Assembly (NCBI RefSeq): GCF_902506165.1
Contig: NZ_LR733817.1
Location: 6,141,978-6,205,977 of the forward strand
Direction: 5' to 3'
DNA: 64,000 nucleotides
From: Bosea sp. 29B
GTDB lineage: Bacteria > Pseudomonadota > Alphaproteobacteria > Rhizobiales > Beijerinckiaceae
Of the stretch, positions 39,620 through 48,693 are shown piece by piece. The notes under the pieces are model-generated. The model was not told the DNA's origin and did no database searches. It saw only the letters and a program-made list of their open reading frames with translations. The position numbers and the translations under genes are program-made. The first letter of the stretch is position 1, and each line of letters begins with the position of its first letter.

Positions 39620-40485
39620 GACGCGGCTCCCTCGACCAGTTCCTTGCCCTCGCCCATGGCATAGGCCTTCTGGACTTCGACCCGGAGCGAGGCCCAGATG
39701 TCGCGATGGATCTCGTGGAAGGCCTTTTCCAGTCTGATCTCGGCGATGTCGCGCGGACGCGCCAGCGGCACCTTGTAATCGGCGACGATGCCGGCGGCCG
39801 GCCCGGCCGTCATCACCACGACCCGGTCGGACAGCGCGATCGCCTCCTCGAGATCGTGCGTGACGAAGATCAGCGCCTTGCGGTCGCGGCTCCAGAGATC
39901 GAGCAGGAGATTGCCCATGATCTGCCGGGTCTGCGCATCGAGCGGCCCGAAGGGCTCGTCCATCAGCAGGATCTCGGGATCGCGGATCAGCATCTGCGCG
40001 AGGGCCACGCGCTTGCGCTGGCCGCCCGAGAGCATGTGCGGATAGCGCTCGACGAAGGCGCGCAGGCCCACGCGACCGAGCCAGTCGCGCGCCCGCTTGT
40101 CGGCCTGCGCATCCGAGACGCCCATCGGCTCCAGTGCGACCTTGACGTTGTCGAGCGCCGTCTTCCACGGCATCAGCGCGTCCTGCTGGAAGAGATAGCC
40201 GGCGCGGCGGTTGAGGCCCGAGAGCGGCTGGCCGAAGATCGTGACCTTGCCGGCGGACGGCGTCAGCAGCCCGGCGGCAGCGTTGAGCAGGGTCGACTTG
40301 CCGCAGCCGGTCGGCCCGACCACCGAGACGAACTCTCCGGGTGCGACGGACAGATCGATGCCCTTCACCGCCTGGTAGCGGCTGCCGCCCTGGAGATGGA
40401 AGGTGATGTCGATGCCGGCGAGCCTGACCGCCGGCTGCTCTTCTGCCGCACCCGCATTGGCGGGCGGGCTGACCTTGGACTCCAT
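39616..40485 (-). CDS. ABC transporter ATP-binding protein, SsuB/TauB-like
   Basis: A 289-aa ATPase. Walker A is G-P-T-G-C-G-K-S-T, the Q-loop is F-Q-Q-D, the signature is M-L-S-G-G-Q-R-K-R, Walker B is I-L-L-M-D-E-P-F-G-P-L-D, and the switch is T-H-D-L-E-E-A. There is no C-terminal regulatory domain, as usual for this class. The ATG at 40485 (M-E-S-K) is preferred; the upstream extension to 40575 is not domain sequence. It powers the SsuC-like permease encoded downstream. Confidence 0.92.
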   Translation of the reverse strand: MESKVSPPANAGAAEEQPAVRLAGIDITFHLQGGSRYQAVKGIDLSVAPGEFVSVVGPTGCGKSTLLNAAAGLLTPSAGKVTIFGQPLSGLNRRAGYLFQQDALMPWKTALDNVKVALEPMGVSDAQADKRARDWLGRVGLRAFVERYPHMLSGGQRKRVALAQMLIRDPEILLMDEPFGPLDAQTRQIMGNLLLDLWSRDRKALIFVTHDLEEAIALSDRVVVMTAGPAAGIVADYKVPLARPRDIAEIRLEKAFHEIHRDIWASLRVEVQKAYAMGEGKELVEGAAS

Positions 40486-40675
40486 GGATATCCCGTCCCC
40501 TGCCGTCGGCGCCGTCCCGGCGCGCGGCTTATTTCCGTTCGTCGCGAACACTAGGCAATCATCGGGCGAAGGCAACCCGCCCGCGGCATCCGGTCTCGCA
40601 CCCGAGTCGTCGGGTAGCGAAAAATCGACGCTTCTGCTCTATCGCTGGCTTGGCTGCAGGAGGAATCGCTAGCCC

Positions 40676-41212
40676 ATGCCCCCGTTCGACCAATGGATGC
40701 ACGAGCTCGTCGCGTTCATGCGCGTCAACCAGTACTGGGCCGCGCCGATCGTCTTCCTCATCGCCTTCGCCGAATGCGTCGCGATCCTGTCTTGGCTGGT
40801 GCCTGCGACTGTGTTCTTCACCGCTTTCGGTGCGATCGCCGGCGCCTCCGGCCTCAACCTCGTGCCGCTCTCGCTTGCGGCAGCGCTCGGCGCGGCCTCA
40901 GGCTTCTGGATTTCGTACTGGGTCGGCCTCGTTGTCGGCCCGCGCGTCGGCGACTACTGGCCCTTGCGCAATAATCCGGCCCTGCTCCAGCGTGGCCATG
41001 ACTTCTTCGAGAAATGGGGCGTGCTCGGCATCGCCATCGGCCATTTCTTCGGGCCGATCCGGGCGGTGGTCGCGCTCGTCGCCGGCATCGTGAAGATGCC
41101 GTTCTGGCCCTTCCAGGTCGCGAATTTCGCAGCGTCCTTCGCCTGGGGCTTCGGCCTGATCTACGGCGCCGGGCGCTTCTCCGAATACATGATGCAGTTC
41201 ACCGCCAAATAG
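40676..41212 (+). CDS. DedA family membrane protein
   Basis: A 178-aa inner-membrane protein of the DedA (SNARE-associated/VTT) family, members of which act as lipid flippases. The motifs F-A-E-C-V-A-I-L-S-W-L-V-P, G-F-W-I-S-Y-W-V-G and F-G-P-I-R-A-V-V-A-L-V-A-G-I are typical, with the key Glu and Arg. AGGAGG (40661-40666) lies upstream of the ATG. It is short for the family, but both re-entrant regions appear present. It is a single gene. Confidence 0.9.
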   Translation: MPPFDQWMHELVAFMRVNQYWAAPIVFLIAFAECVAILSWLVPATVFFTAFGAIAGASGLNLVPLSLAAALGAASGFWISYWVGLVVGPRVGDYWPLRNNPALLQRGHDFFEKWGVLGIAIGHFFGPIRAVVALVAGIVKMPFWPFQVANFAASFAWGFGLIYGAGRFSEYMMQFTAK

Positions 41213-41415
41213 CTCCGGCAATCGCGGCGAAAATCCGGCGAAGAGCACAACGGCAGCTGAACGCTCGCCTCAGATCACGTTCAGCCGCGCCGGCCGAAAG
41301 TCCGGCCATCGCGTCGAGACCGGATCCTCCGGTTCATAACCGGCGCGGCGGCGCGGACGGCCCGGCATCCGCGCAGCGCAGCTTCCCCCGGGCAGGGCTT
41401 ACAGGAGTCCACGCC

Positions 41416-41784
41416 ATGACGATGTCTCGTTTCGCTATCGGCCTCGCCGCGCTCGCTCTCGCCGCCGGCCCGGCCCTCGCACAGACCGCGACCCAGCCGA
41501 CGACCCCGGCCAAGCCGGCTGCGCCCGTGACCACGCCTGCCGCCCCGACCGCTCCGGCCGCGAAGCCGGTTGCTCCGACCACCCAGGCTCAGGCCAAGAA
41601 GGTCAACATCAACACCGCCAGCGCCGCCGAGCTCGAGCAGCTCAAGGGCATCGGCGAGGCCCGCTCCAAGAAGATCGTCGAGGAGCGCGCCAAGGCGAAG
41701 TTCAAGAACTTCGACGATCTGGTGAAGCGCAGCGTGCTGCCCTCCAACGTCGAGGCCGACATCAAGGACAGCATCACCTTCTGA
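41416..41784 (+). CDS. ComEA-like helix-hairpin-helix protein
   Basis: A 122-aa exported protein with a signal peptide (residues 1 to about 24, ending in G-P-A-L-A-Q), a Pro/Ala/Thr-rich linker, and two helix-hairpin-helix motifs in the last 60 residues (V-N-I-N-T-A-S-A-A-E-L-E-Q-L-K-G-I-G). This is the DNA-binding module of ComEA, which binds DNA in the periplasm during natural transformation. Many alphaproteobacteria carry it without a full competence set. AGGAG precedes the ATG at 41416 at a good spacing. A strong terminator follows. Confidence 0.85.
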   Translation: MTMSRFAIGLAALALAAGPALAQTATQPTTPAKPAAPVTTPAAPTAPAAKPVAPTTQAQAKKVNINTASAAELEQLKGIGEARSKKIVEERAKAKFKNFDDLVKRSVLPSNVEADIKDSITF

Positions 41785-41801
41785 TCCCGACCAGAACAGA
41801 C

Positions 41802-41837
41802 GAGCCGGCCGCTTTCGCGGCCGGCTCTTTCGTTTTT
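41802..41837 (+). terminator. rho-independent terminator of the ComEA-like gene
   Basis: An 11-base stem GAGCCGGCCGC/GCGGCCGGCTC (41802-41812 with 41817-41827) with a TTTC loop is followed by TTTCGTTTTT. It lies 17 bases after the stop codon. Confidence 0.92.
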
Positions 41838-41844
41838 CGCGAGG

Positions 41845-41997
41845 TCAGTGCCCGCTCGCCTGCGCCTGCGAGGCATCGGCCTCCCGTAGCGCCCGGGCGC
41901 AATCGTCGCAGCAGACCTCGACGGTGTTGCCGCCGATCGTGACCTTGATGGGGGTCTCGTCGAGTTCGCAATCGCAGGCTGCGCAAGTTCCACTCAT
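41845..41997 (-). CDS. 50-aa Cys-rich (zinc-ribbon-like) small protein
   Basis: A 50-aa frame on the minus strand. Two Cys clusters, C-A-A-C-D-C near the start and C-C-D-D-C after residue 28, flank a strand I-K-V-T-I-G-G-N-T-V-E-V. This is the layout of a treble-clef or TRASH-like metal-binding peptide. A perfect AGGAGG lies just upstream of the ATG at 41997, and it ends close to the ComEA terminator. It probably binds zinc or another metal; no partner is obvious. Confidence 0.75.
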   Translation of the reverse strand: MSGTCAACDCELDETPIKVTIGGNTVEVCCDDCARALREADASQAQASGH

Positions 41998-42022
41998 GGC
42001 CTTCCTCCTTCTCGGGGGCCGC

Positions 42023-42403
42023 TCATTCGGCCGCCCTGAGAAAGACCACCCGGCTGCTTACGGCGCTGTCGGATTCTTTAGCGATCCGCTCCGGCCGGGC
42101 CGGCGCTCCCGCGCTCAGTCCGCGCAGGACCTGGTCGACGCTTTCTCCGCCCGCAAGGCCGCGCCGCTCCTCGGCGCGCAGCGAGATGATCGCCGTCGGG
42201 TCCCCGAAGAACGGGGCGGCCGTCGCGTCGCGCAGATCGCTGTCGCGCAAACCGAGATCGCGCAAGTCGCGCTCGGTCATGTCGCAGAGCGTGCGATAGT
42301 CGCGGCGCGACTGCAGCCAGTGGCCGATCGCCCCGAAAATACGGCCGAGCCCCTCGACCATTGCGAGCACGGGCTTGGCCGATCCGATGATGAAGCTGAT
42401 CAT
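42023..42403 (-). CDS. DUF1127 domain protein
   Basis: A 126-aa protein with a DUF1127 core: R-R-D-Y-R-T-L-C-D-M-T-E-R-D-L-R-D-L-G-L-R-D-S-D-L in the middle, preceded by an amphipathic N-terminal helix. DUF1127 proteins are small Arg-rich proteins, several of which bind RNA or affect RNA turnover and phosphate or carbon metabolism in alphaproteobacteria. The C-terminal 60 residues are additional and disordered. It is a single gene 90 bp downstream of the AraC gene. Confidence 0.85.
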   Translation of the reverse strand: MISFIIGSAKPVLAMVEGLGRIFGAIGHWLQSRRDYRTLCDMTERDLRDLGLRDSDLRDATAAPFFGDPTAIISLRAEERRGLAGGESVDQVLRGLSAGAPARPERIAKESDSAVSSRVVFLRAAE

Positions 42404-42493
42404 GACCTGTCTCCGTCGTTGTGGTGATGGAGACAGGACACCTTCGCGCTGACAGCCGCTGTCAGAATCTTTCGCGATCAGTGTCAGCTTCTG

Positions 42494-43321
42494 TCAGCGG
42501 AGATCGAGCGAGCGCTGGAACTCCGTCGGCGTGCGGCCATAGGCCTGCCGGAAGGCGGCGCTGAAGTGACTGTGGCTGGAGAAACCGAGCTCGAGTCCGA
42601 GCTGGGTCAGGTCGTCATAATCGCCGAGCAGGTCGAGCGCCCGCGCCAGCCGCAGGCGCAACTGATAGCGATAGAGCGGCACGGCCTCGACCTGGGCGAA
42701 GACCTGGGTGAGGTAGACCGGCGAGACCCCGACATCCCTTGCGATCTCGGCCAGCGTCCAGCGCCGGGCGAGATCGGAGGCCATCACCAGCTTGGCCCGG
42801 TCGACCAGCTTGCGCCGGCCGAGCGAGGCTCCGGCCGCATGAGACGTGCGTTCGCCCAAGGCGCGCCGCACCAGCGTCAACGCCAAGGTCTCCGCTTCCA
42901 GCGGCTCGGCAACGCCGCGCTGCAGACTATGGCGCAGCAGGGCCACAAGCACCTGCGCGCGCGGGTCGATCCGTCGGCGCTGCGTCAGGAAGGACATTGC
43001 CCCCTTGCGCAGCATCTTTGCCGGCACGAGTTCGTCCAGAGTGTCTTCGCTGAGGCGCAGATCGAGGCAAGCATCGCCGCCCGGAACCGGGTGGCTGACC
43101 TGGTAACCCTCATGCGGGTTGAAGAACAGGATCTGGTTGCTCTCGGCGACCGTATCCTCGCGCCCGACATGGCGCACGAAGATACCACGATAAGGAAAGA
43201 CGAGATGGGTCGCATGCGTGCATTCCTCGTCGCTGCGATGCCGGCATTCGCCGGAGCAGACGATATCGCGCACCAGCACGATCTCGCTGTCGAGGAGCTT
43301 GCTGACCGAGAATTGCGACAT
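42494..43321 (-). CDS. AraC family transcriptional regulator
   Basis: A 275-aa regulator. A cupin-like N-terminal sensor with several Cys residues (C-S-G-E-C-R-H-R, E-E-C-T-H) covers about residues 1-150. Two helix-turn-helix units follow (W-T-L-A-E-I-A-R-D-V-G-V-S-P-V-Y-L-T and G-F-S-S-H-S-H-F-S-A-A-F-R). The Cys-His cluster might bind metal or sense redox state. GGAAGG precedes the ATG at 43321. The nearby small membrane proteins may be its targets; this is inference. Confidence 0.9.
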   Translation of the reverse strand: MSQFSVSKLLDSEIVLVRDIVCSGECRHRSDEECTHATHLVFPYRGIFVRHVGREDTVAESNQILFFNPHEGYQVSHPVPGGDACLDLRLSEDTLDELVPAKMLRKGAMSFLTQRRRIDPRAQVLVALLRHSLQRGVAEPLEAETLALTLVRRALGERTSHAAGASLGRRKLVDRAKLVMASDLARRWTLAEIARDVGVSPVYLTQVFAQVEAVPLYRYQLRLRLARALDLLGDYDDLTQLGLELGFSSHSHFSAAFRQAYGRTPTEFQRSLDLR

Positions 43322-43343
43322 CCCTGCCTTCCACGGCGCGCTC

Positions 43344-43397
43344 AAAAAAAGAGAGCCGGCCCGGCCAGGCTGCGTTGGCCTGATCCGACCGGCTCTT
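43344..43397 (-). terminator. rho-independent terminator after the 37-aa membrane protein gene
   Basis: On the minus strand AGAGCCGG (complement of 43389-43396) pairs with CCGGCTCT (complement of 43352-43359), with an inner GGCC pairing, and is followed by CTTTTTTTG at 43344-43350. It ends the transcript of the small gene at 43411 before the AraC gene. Confidence 0.85.
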
Positions 43398-43410
43398 GCA
43401 CCGTGGCGAA

Positions 43411-43524
43411 CTACAGCACGCCAAAGACGATCATTGTCAGCAGGGCGAACGAGGCGCCCAGCGCCAGATGCGCGAACTTGAACTGAAAACCCTGGGACGC
43501 AGGCATCGATCGGATCGGTGTCAT
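43411..43524 (-). CDS. 37-aa single-helix membrane protein
   Basis: A small frame with a polar start (T-P-I-R-S-M-P-A-S-Q-G-F-Q) and a helix H-L-A-L-G-A-S-F-A-L-L-T-M-I-V-F-G-V-L that runs to the C-terminus, so it should be a tail-anchored inner-membrane peptide. GGAGG lies five bases before the ATG at 43524 and a strong terminator follows, both of which support a real gene. A second ATG at 43527 is possible. No family was recognised. Confidence 0.65.
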   Translation of the reverse strand: MTPIRSMPASQGFQFKFAHLALGASFALLTMIVFGVL

Positions 43525-43603
43525 CATCGCCTCCATCTGTTCAGCTTGAAATTGCTTCGTCAGGACATGTCTTTCGTCTTGGATGTGTCAGGCCGAACTC
43601 GGC

Positions 43604-43852
43604 TCAATAGGCCCACATCTCGGCAAGGACCCAGCCGACCATCGCCAGCGCCAGTCCGGCGACCAGGACAACCAGCACGGGCCGGTCGAGGAAGCCTTGG
43701 CGCGCTTCCACCGGGGTCTCGACCGCCGGGTCGGTGTCGGAATGGACATCCGCCCGCATCGGCGGGATCGGCTCGCCGCCCTTCTCCGGAATGCGCGCCT
43801 CGCGCACCTTGACGTCGTCTTGCATGACGGCCTCCGTCTGGTCCTTCGTCAT
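43604..43852 (-). CDS. 82-aa membrane-anchored hypothetical protein
   Basis: A small protein with a charged soluble N-terminal part (R-E-A-R-I-P-E-K-G-G-E-P-I-P-P) and one helix near the C-terminus (V-L-V-V-L-V-A-G-L-A-L-A-M-V-G-W-V-L-A). The ATG at 43852 shares a base with the stop codon of the gene upstream (TGATG), implying coupling. A second start at 43825 has GGAGG at a better distance, so the true start may be either. It has no close match that I recognise. Confidence 0.65.
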   Translation of the reverse strand: MTKDQTEAVMQDDVKVREARIPEKGGEPIPPMRADVHSDTDPAVETPVEARQGFLDRPVLVVLVAGLALAMVGWVLAEMWAY

Positions 43853-44046
43853 CAGCCTCCGACGGCGTGCATGAGCACGCTCGCCAGCAGCGTGACGGCG
43901 AGAAATCCACCCAGCAGCAGGATAGGCAACTGATCCTCCCACGACACCGGCTTGGCGACATCGGCGAGCCCATGGCGGGCATGGCGGGCATGGCGCTGAT
44001 GCAGCCGCTCGATCGCCCTCTCTCTCAGTTCGTCCTGGCCGGTCAT
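43852..44046 (-). CDS. 64-aa membrane-anchored hypothetical protein
   Basis: A small protein with an Arg/His-rich, helical N-terminus ([20 protein letters not shown]) and a single C-terminal helix (L-P-I-L-L-L-G-G-F-L-A-V-T-L-L-A-S-V-L). AGGAG lies six bases before the ATG at 44046, so that start is preferred to 44061. It is in a two-gene operon with the 82-aa protein. The two share the layout of soluble charged part plus one C-terminal helix. Confidence 0.65.
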   Translation of the reverse strand: MTGQDELRERAIERLHQRHARHARHGLADVAKPVSWEDQLPILLLGGFLAVTLLASVLMHAVGG

Positions 44047-44124
44047 CGCACGCTCCTGCATGTATTGACTGGAGCATCAACGCCCGCAGCGGGACGCGGT
44101 TCCCGCGAGTGGTTCCTCGAACGC

Positions 44125-44154
44125 GAAACGGGCGCCCTGTCGAGCGCCCGTTTC
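44125..44154. terminator. strong hairpin after ilvC, possible terminator
   Basis: An 11-base stem GAAACGGGCGC/GCGCCCGTTTC (44125-44135 with 44144-44154) lies about 80 bases beyond the ilvC stop codon. On the minus strand it lacks a U-run, and on the plus strand it is followed by CTTGATTTTC. It may end or stabilise the ilvC transcript. Confidence 0.45.
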
Positions 44155-44235
44155 CTTGATTTTCAAAGAGTTGCGTGCCCTTCCGGAATCAATTTCGCAC
44201 AGCGCTGAATCCGCGTGCGAAGTCCGGTGCTCGCC

Positions 44236-45940
<1,705 letters not shown>

Positions 45941-45953
45941 CGATCCGGAGAGT

Positions 45954-45968
45954 ACCGTACGTTACGGT
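45954..45968. promoter_or_regulatory. palindrome, probable TetR operator
   Basis: An exact inverted repeat ACCGTA (45954-45959) and TACGGT (45963-45968) is separated by three bases and lies 14 bases ahead of the tetR start codon. Half-site length and position are typical of a TetR-family operator overlapping a promoter. Confidence 0.6.
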
Positions 45969-46086
45969 TCTGGCATCTACCGCACGGCCTGCCGGGGCGC
46001 AAGAGCACATCGGAGAAATTTCATCGCTACTTGAGCCGCCAGGGCACCTATATCTTCTCCGCGAGAGAGCCTTGCCGGAGCCCGCC

Positions 46087-46641
46087 ATGACACAGCCTAC
46101 CCCGCCCGCAGCCGCCAAGGTCCTCGCCTTCTGGCGGCAAGCCGGCCCGGACAAATGGTTCGCCAAGGACGAAACCTTCGACGCCGAGATCGCCCGGCGC
46201 TTTCGGCCGCTGGTCGACGCCGCCGCGCGCGGCGAGCTGTCGGATTGGGAGGAAACACCGGAGGGCGTCTATGCGCTGCTGGTCCTGCTCGACCAGTTCC
46301 CGCGCAATCTCAATCGCGGTTCGGCCCACGCCTTCGCCGCCGATGCGCTGGCGCGCGAGGTCGCCGGCCGGGCGATCGCGCGCGGCTTCGACGAGGCTTT
46401 CGAGAATCCGGAGAAGCGTTTCCTCTACATGCCGTTCATGCACTCGGAGGATCTTGCCGACCAGGAGCGCTGCGTCGCGCTGAGCGAAGCCTCGGGCGAT
46501 GACGACTCGACCAAATGGGCGATCGTCCATCGCGACATCATCCGCGATTTCGGCCGCTTCCCGCACCGCAACGCCGTCCTCGGCCGAGAGAGCTCGACCG
46601 AGGAGCAGCGCTTCCTCGATGATGGCGGCTTCAGCGGTTGA
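46087..46641 (+). CDS. DUF924 family protein
   Basis: A 184-aa helical protein. The conserved V-L-L-D-Q-F-P-R-N-L-N-R-G and Y-M-P-F-M-H-S-E-D-L motifs, and the F-G-R-F-P-H-R-N block before the end, are the DUF924 signature. The family has a TPR-like fold and no established function. The ATG at 46087 is used; the longer frame overlaps the TetR promoter. It converges on the HAD gene, 13 bp away. Confidence 0.92.
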   Translation: MTQPTPPAAAKVLAFWRQAGPDKWFAKDETFDAEIARRFRPLVDAAARGELSDWEETPEGVYALLVLLDQFPRNLNRGSAHAFAADALAREVAGRAIARGFDEAFENPEKRFLYMPFMHSEDLADQERCVALSEASGDDDSTKWAIVHRDIIRDFGRFPHRNAVLGRESSTEEQRFLDDGGFSG

Positions 46642-46654
46642 TCAGCCGGCTTAG

Positions 46655-47380
46655 TCAGGCCCCTGCGGCCTTCCGATGAGTCTCGGCCAGTTCGGCCATG
46701 CTCTTGAAATGGAAGTCGACCTTCGGCTGGTTCGCGGGGATCTGCGTCGCCCCGCTCCCGACCATGCCGAAGCGCCGGTCGATCCAGGCGCGCGCCAGCC
46801 CCGCCCGCTCGGCCGGGACGTGGTCATGGAACAGGCTCTGCGCGGTGTGCAGGACGTCGCCGGCCTTGAGGCCGAGATCGGCCTCGAGATGCGCCAGCAG
46901 ATAGGCGAAGTTGCGCGGGGCGGGCTTGTAGGAACCGATATCCTCGGCGGTGTAGATCGCATCGAAGGTGACGCCGAGCTTGCGGTTGCTGGCAGCGAAG
47001 CTGGTGCGATCGACATTGGAGAGGATCACCAGCTTGTAGTGCTGCTTCAGATAGGCGAGCGCCTCGGCGGAGTCAGGGAAAGCCGGCCAATCCGGCACGG
47101 AGCCGCCGAAGCGCTCGTTCAAGTCGGCGTGGATGTTGACGCCGAGATCCCTGGCGAGCCGGGCATGGACCGCAGCGAGCAGCGTCGAATAGCGCAGCGA
47201 CGGCCCCGCCTCCTCAACTTCGCTCTCTATCTTCCCGAAGCGCGCCAGCGCCTCTTCCCGGTCGAGCTTGAGCCGGCCAGCGCTGATCAGCGGCTGCAGC
47301 GCGTTCCAGATCCCGGTCTCCCAGTCGATCAGCGTTCCGTAGCAGTCGAAGGTCAGAACCTTGAAATCGGTGAGTTTCAT
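46655..47380 (-). CDS. haloacid dehalogenase type II family hydrolase
   Basis: A 241-aa HAD-fold enzyme. The nucleophile motif F-D-C-Y-G-T-L-I-D-W-E (residues 8-18) and the motif L-S-N-V-D are typical of the type II L-2-haloacid dehalogenase branch, and K-P-A-P carries the conserved Lys. A helical cap domain is inserted between. Many members are phosphatases, so a true dehalogenase role is only possible. The ATG at 47380 lies next to GGATC. A palindromic repeat lies upstream. Confidence 0.9.
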   Translation of the reverse strand: MKLTDFKVLTFDCYGTLIDWETGIWNALQPLISAGRLKLDREEALARFGKIESEVEEAGPSLRYSTLLAAVHARLARDLGVNIHADLNERFGGSVPDWPAFPDSAEALAYLKQHYKLVILSNVDRTSFAASNRKLGVTFDAIYTAEDIGSYKPAPRNFAYLLAHLEADLGLKAGDVLHTAQSLFHDHVPAERAGLARAWIDRRFGMVGSGATQIPANQPKVDFHFKSMAELAETHRKAAGA

Positions 47381-47518
47381 CTTTGGTGATCCTCGTGGAT
47401 GCGGAGTCGCATGGACCATAGCGACCGCCCGCCCGGCCGTGATGAGGCGAGACTCCGAATGACTTGACCGAAGCTGCGCTCGTCAGCTCAGCGCTCGCCC
47501 TGAGCCCAATCATCTGCG

Positions 47519-47633
47519 GGTCGTCCCGGGCGTAGCGAAGCGAAGACCCGGGACCCATTCCGGAACTTTGATCGGAAAGGCTCCGGAATGGGTCCCGGAT
47601 CGGCGCCGCCTTCGGCGGCTTGTCCGGGATGAC
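47519..47633. repeat. composite palindromic intergenic repeat, copy B
   Basis: This has the same building blocks as 10710-10814 but its centre is inverted: ACCCATTCCGGA, then ACTTTGATCGGAAAGGCT, then TCCGGAATGGGTCCC. The ends are GGTCGTCCCGGG and TGTCCGGGATGACCA, and an extra hairpin GGCGCCGCC...GGCGG lies near the right end. It lies between the HAD and AraC genes. Confidence 0.65.
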
Positions 47634-47667
47634 CACGCGTTTGATGGCGGGCGAGGGCAAAGAGAAA

Positions 47668-48408
47668 TCAGCCGCCGTTCCGGCTCGCGGCACGGAACTC
47701 GGACGGAGTCAGGCCGAAGCGTCGCCTGAACTGCCGGTTGAAGGACGAGGCGTTCTGATAGCCGAGACCGTAGGCGATCTCGGAGACCGGCAATGCTGTT
47801 GCGACCAACTGCTCGGCGGCAGCGTCGAACAGCCGGGTCAACTGCGATTGCTTCGGCGACTGGCCTGTCGTCGCGCGGAACAGGGCATGGAACCGGCTCT
47901 GGCCGAGGCCGGCGGCCCTCGCCATCTCAACGATGCTGCCGGCCCCACCCTCCTGGGCGACATCGAGCACGCGGCCCTCCGCGCGCGACAACGGTCGGGG
48001 CGTGACGGTCGGCTGAATCAGCTGCAACCCCGCCATCGCCATCCGGGCGGCATCCTCGGCCCGGCAGGCGCCGGCTTCGACCTCGGCGCCGAGCTGGCGG
48101 AACATCCGCCACAGCCAGGGCTCGACCCGCGTCAGCGACGGAACGAGATCGCGCAGCAGCGCCGGCTCGGCCTCGCCGGCGAAGGCTCCCGCCTCGACAT
48201 CGAGGATGAGCATGCTGCAATCGGCGGTCGGCACGAAATCATGCTCGTGCTCGCGCGGAATGATGGCGACGCAGTTGCTCGACACGACGCTGCGATGCCC
48301 TTCGACATCGAGCCGCATCGCGCCCTGCATCGGCAGCAGGATCTGGCTGTAGTCGTGGCGGTGGCGGTCGCCGCCGCGATAGCTGCGGAGTTCGAGTTGG
48401 ATCGACAT
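47668..48408 (-). CDS. AraC family transcriptional regulator
   Basis: A 246-aa regulator. An N-terminal cupin (H-R-H-D-Y-S-Q-I-L-L-P-M-Q-G) is followed by a C-terminal pair of helix-turn-helix units, with M-A-R-A-A-G-L-G-Q-S-R-F-H-A-L-F-R first and I-A-Y-G-L-G-Y-Q-N-A-S-S-F-N-R-Q-F-R second. The second HTH ends in the F-G-L-T-P-S-E-F-R motif. The ATG at 48408 is preferred to the adjacent GTG. Its targets are not obvious. Confidence 0.9.
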   Translation of the reverse strand: MSIQLELRSYRGGDRHRHDYSQILLPMQGAMRLDVEGHRSVVSSNCVAIIPREHEHDFVPTADCSMLILDVEAGAFAGEAEPALLRDLVPSLTRVEPWLWRMFRQLGAEVEAGACRAEDAARMAMAGLQLIQPTVTPRPLSRAEGRVLDVAQEGGAGSIVEMARAAGLGQSRFHALFRATTGQSPKQSQLTRLFDAAAEQLVATALPVSEIAYGLGYQNASSFNRQFRRRFGLTPSEFRAASRNGG

Positions 48409-48474
48409 CACCTGCTCACGCGCAAGAGATCATGCCGCCCATTTGCCGCCGATTGAAGCGGGCGATCAAGAGCC

Positions 48475-48693
48475 TCAGCCGCCCGCCGCCTGCTGCGCCG
48501 CGATCCGCTGCAGAAAGATCGCCGCCACCGTCAGCACGAAGCCGGCCCACCACAGCGGCGAACGCAGGCTCTTGCCCGAGCCCAGCGGCTCGGCTTCGGC
48601 CTTGCCGGTCAGGCGCTGATAGATCGGCCAGGCGAAACAGGCAAAGCCGATGGCGCCGAGCCCGAGCGAGATTTCATTGAGTCCGATCGTCAC
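48475..48693 (-). CDS. small membrane protein with two helices
   Basis: A 72-aa protein with two hydrophobic helices (L-G-A-I-G-F-A-C-F-A-W-P-I and W-W-A-G-F-V-L-T-V-A-A-I-F-L) joined by a polar loop. It starts with GTG that overlaps the TGA of the FAD monooxygenase gene (GTGA), which supports translation by coupling. No family was recognised. It could assist the monooxygenase at the membrane or be unrelated. Confidence 0.6.
   Translation of the reverse strand: MTIGLNEISLGLGAIGFACFAWPIYQRLTGKAEAEPLGSGKSLRSPLWWAGFVLTVAAIFLQRIAAQQAAGG

Noticed and set aside
41014..41784. 256-residue frame that includes the ComEA-like protein
   Set aside because: The first 130 residues are a shifted reading of DedA and promoter DNA. 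The signal peptide and ribosome-binding site place the start at 41416.
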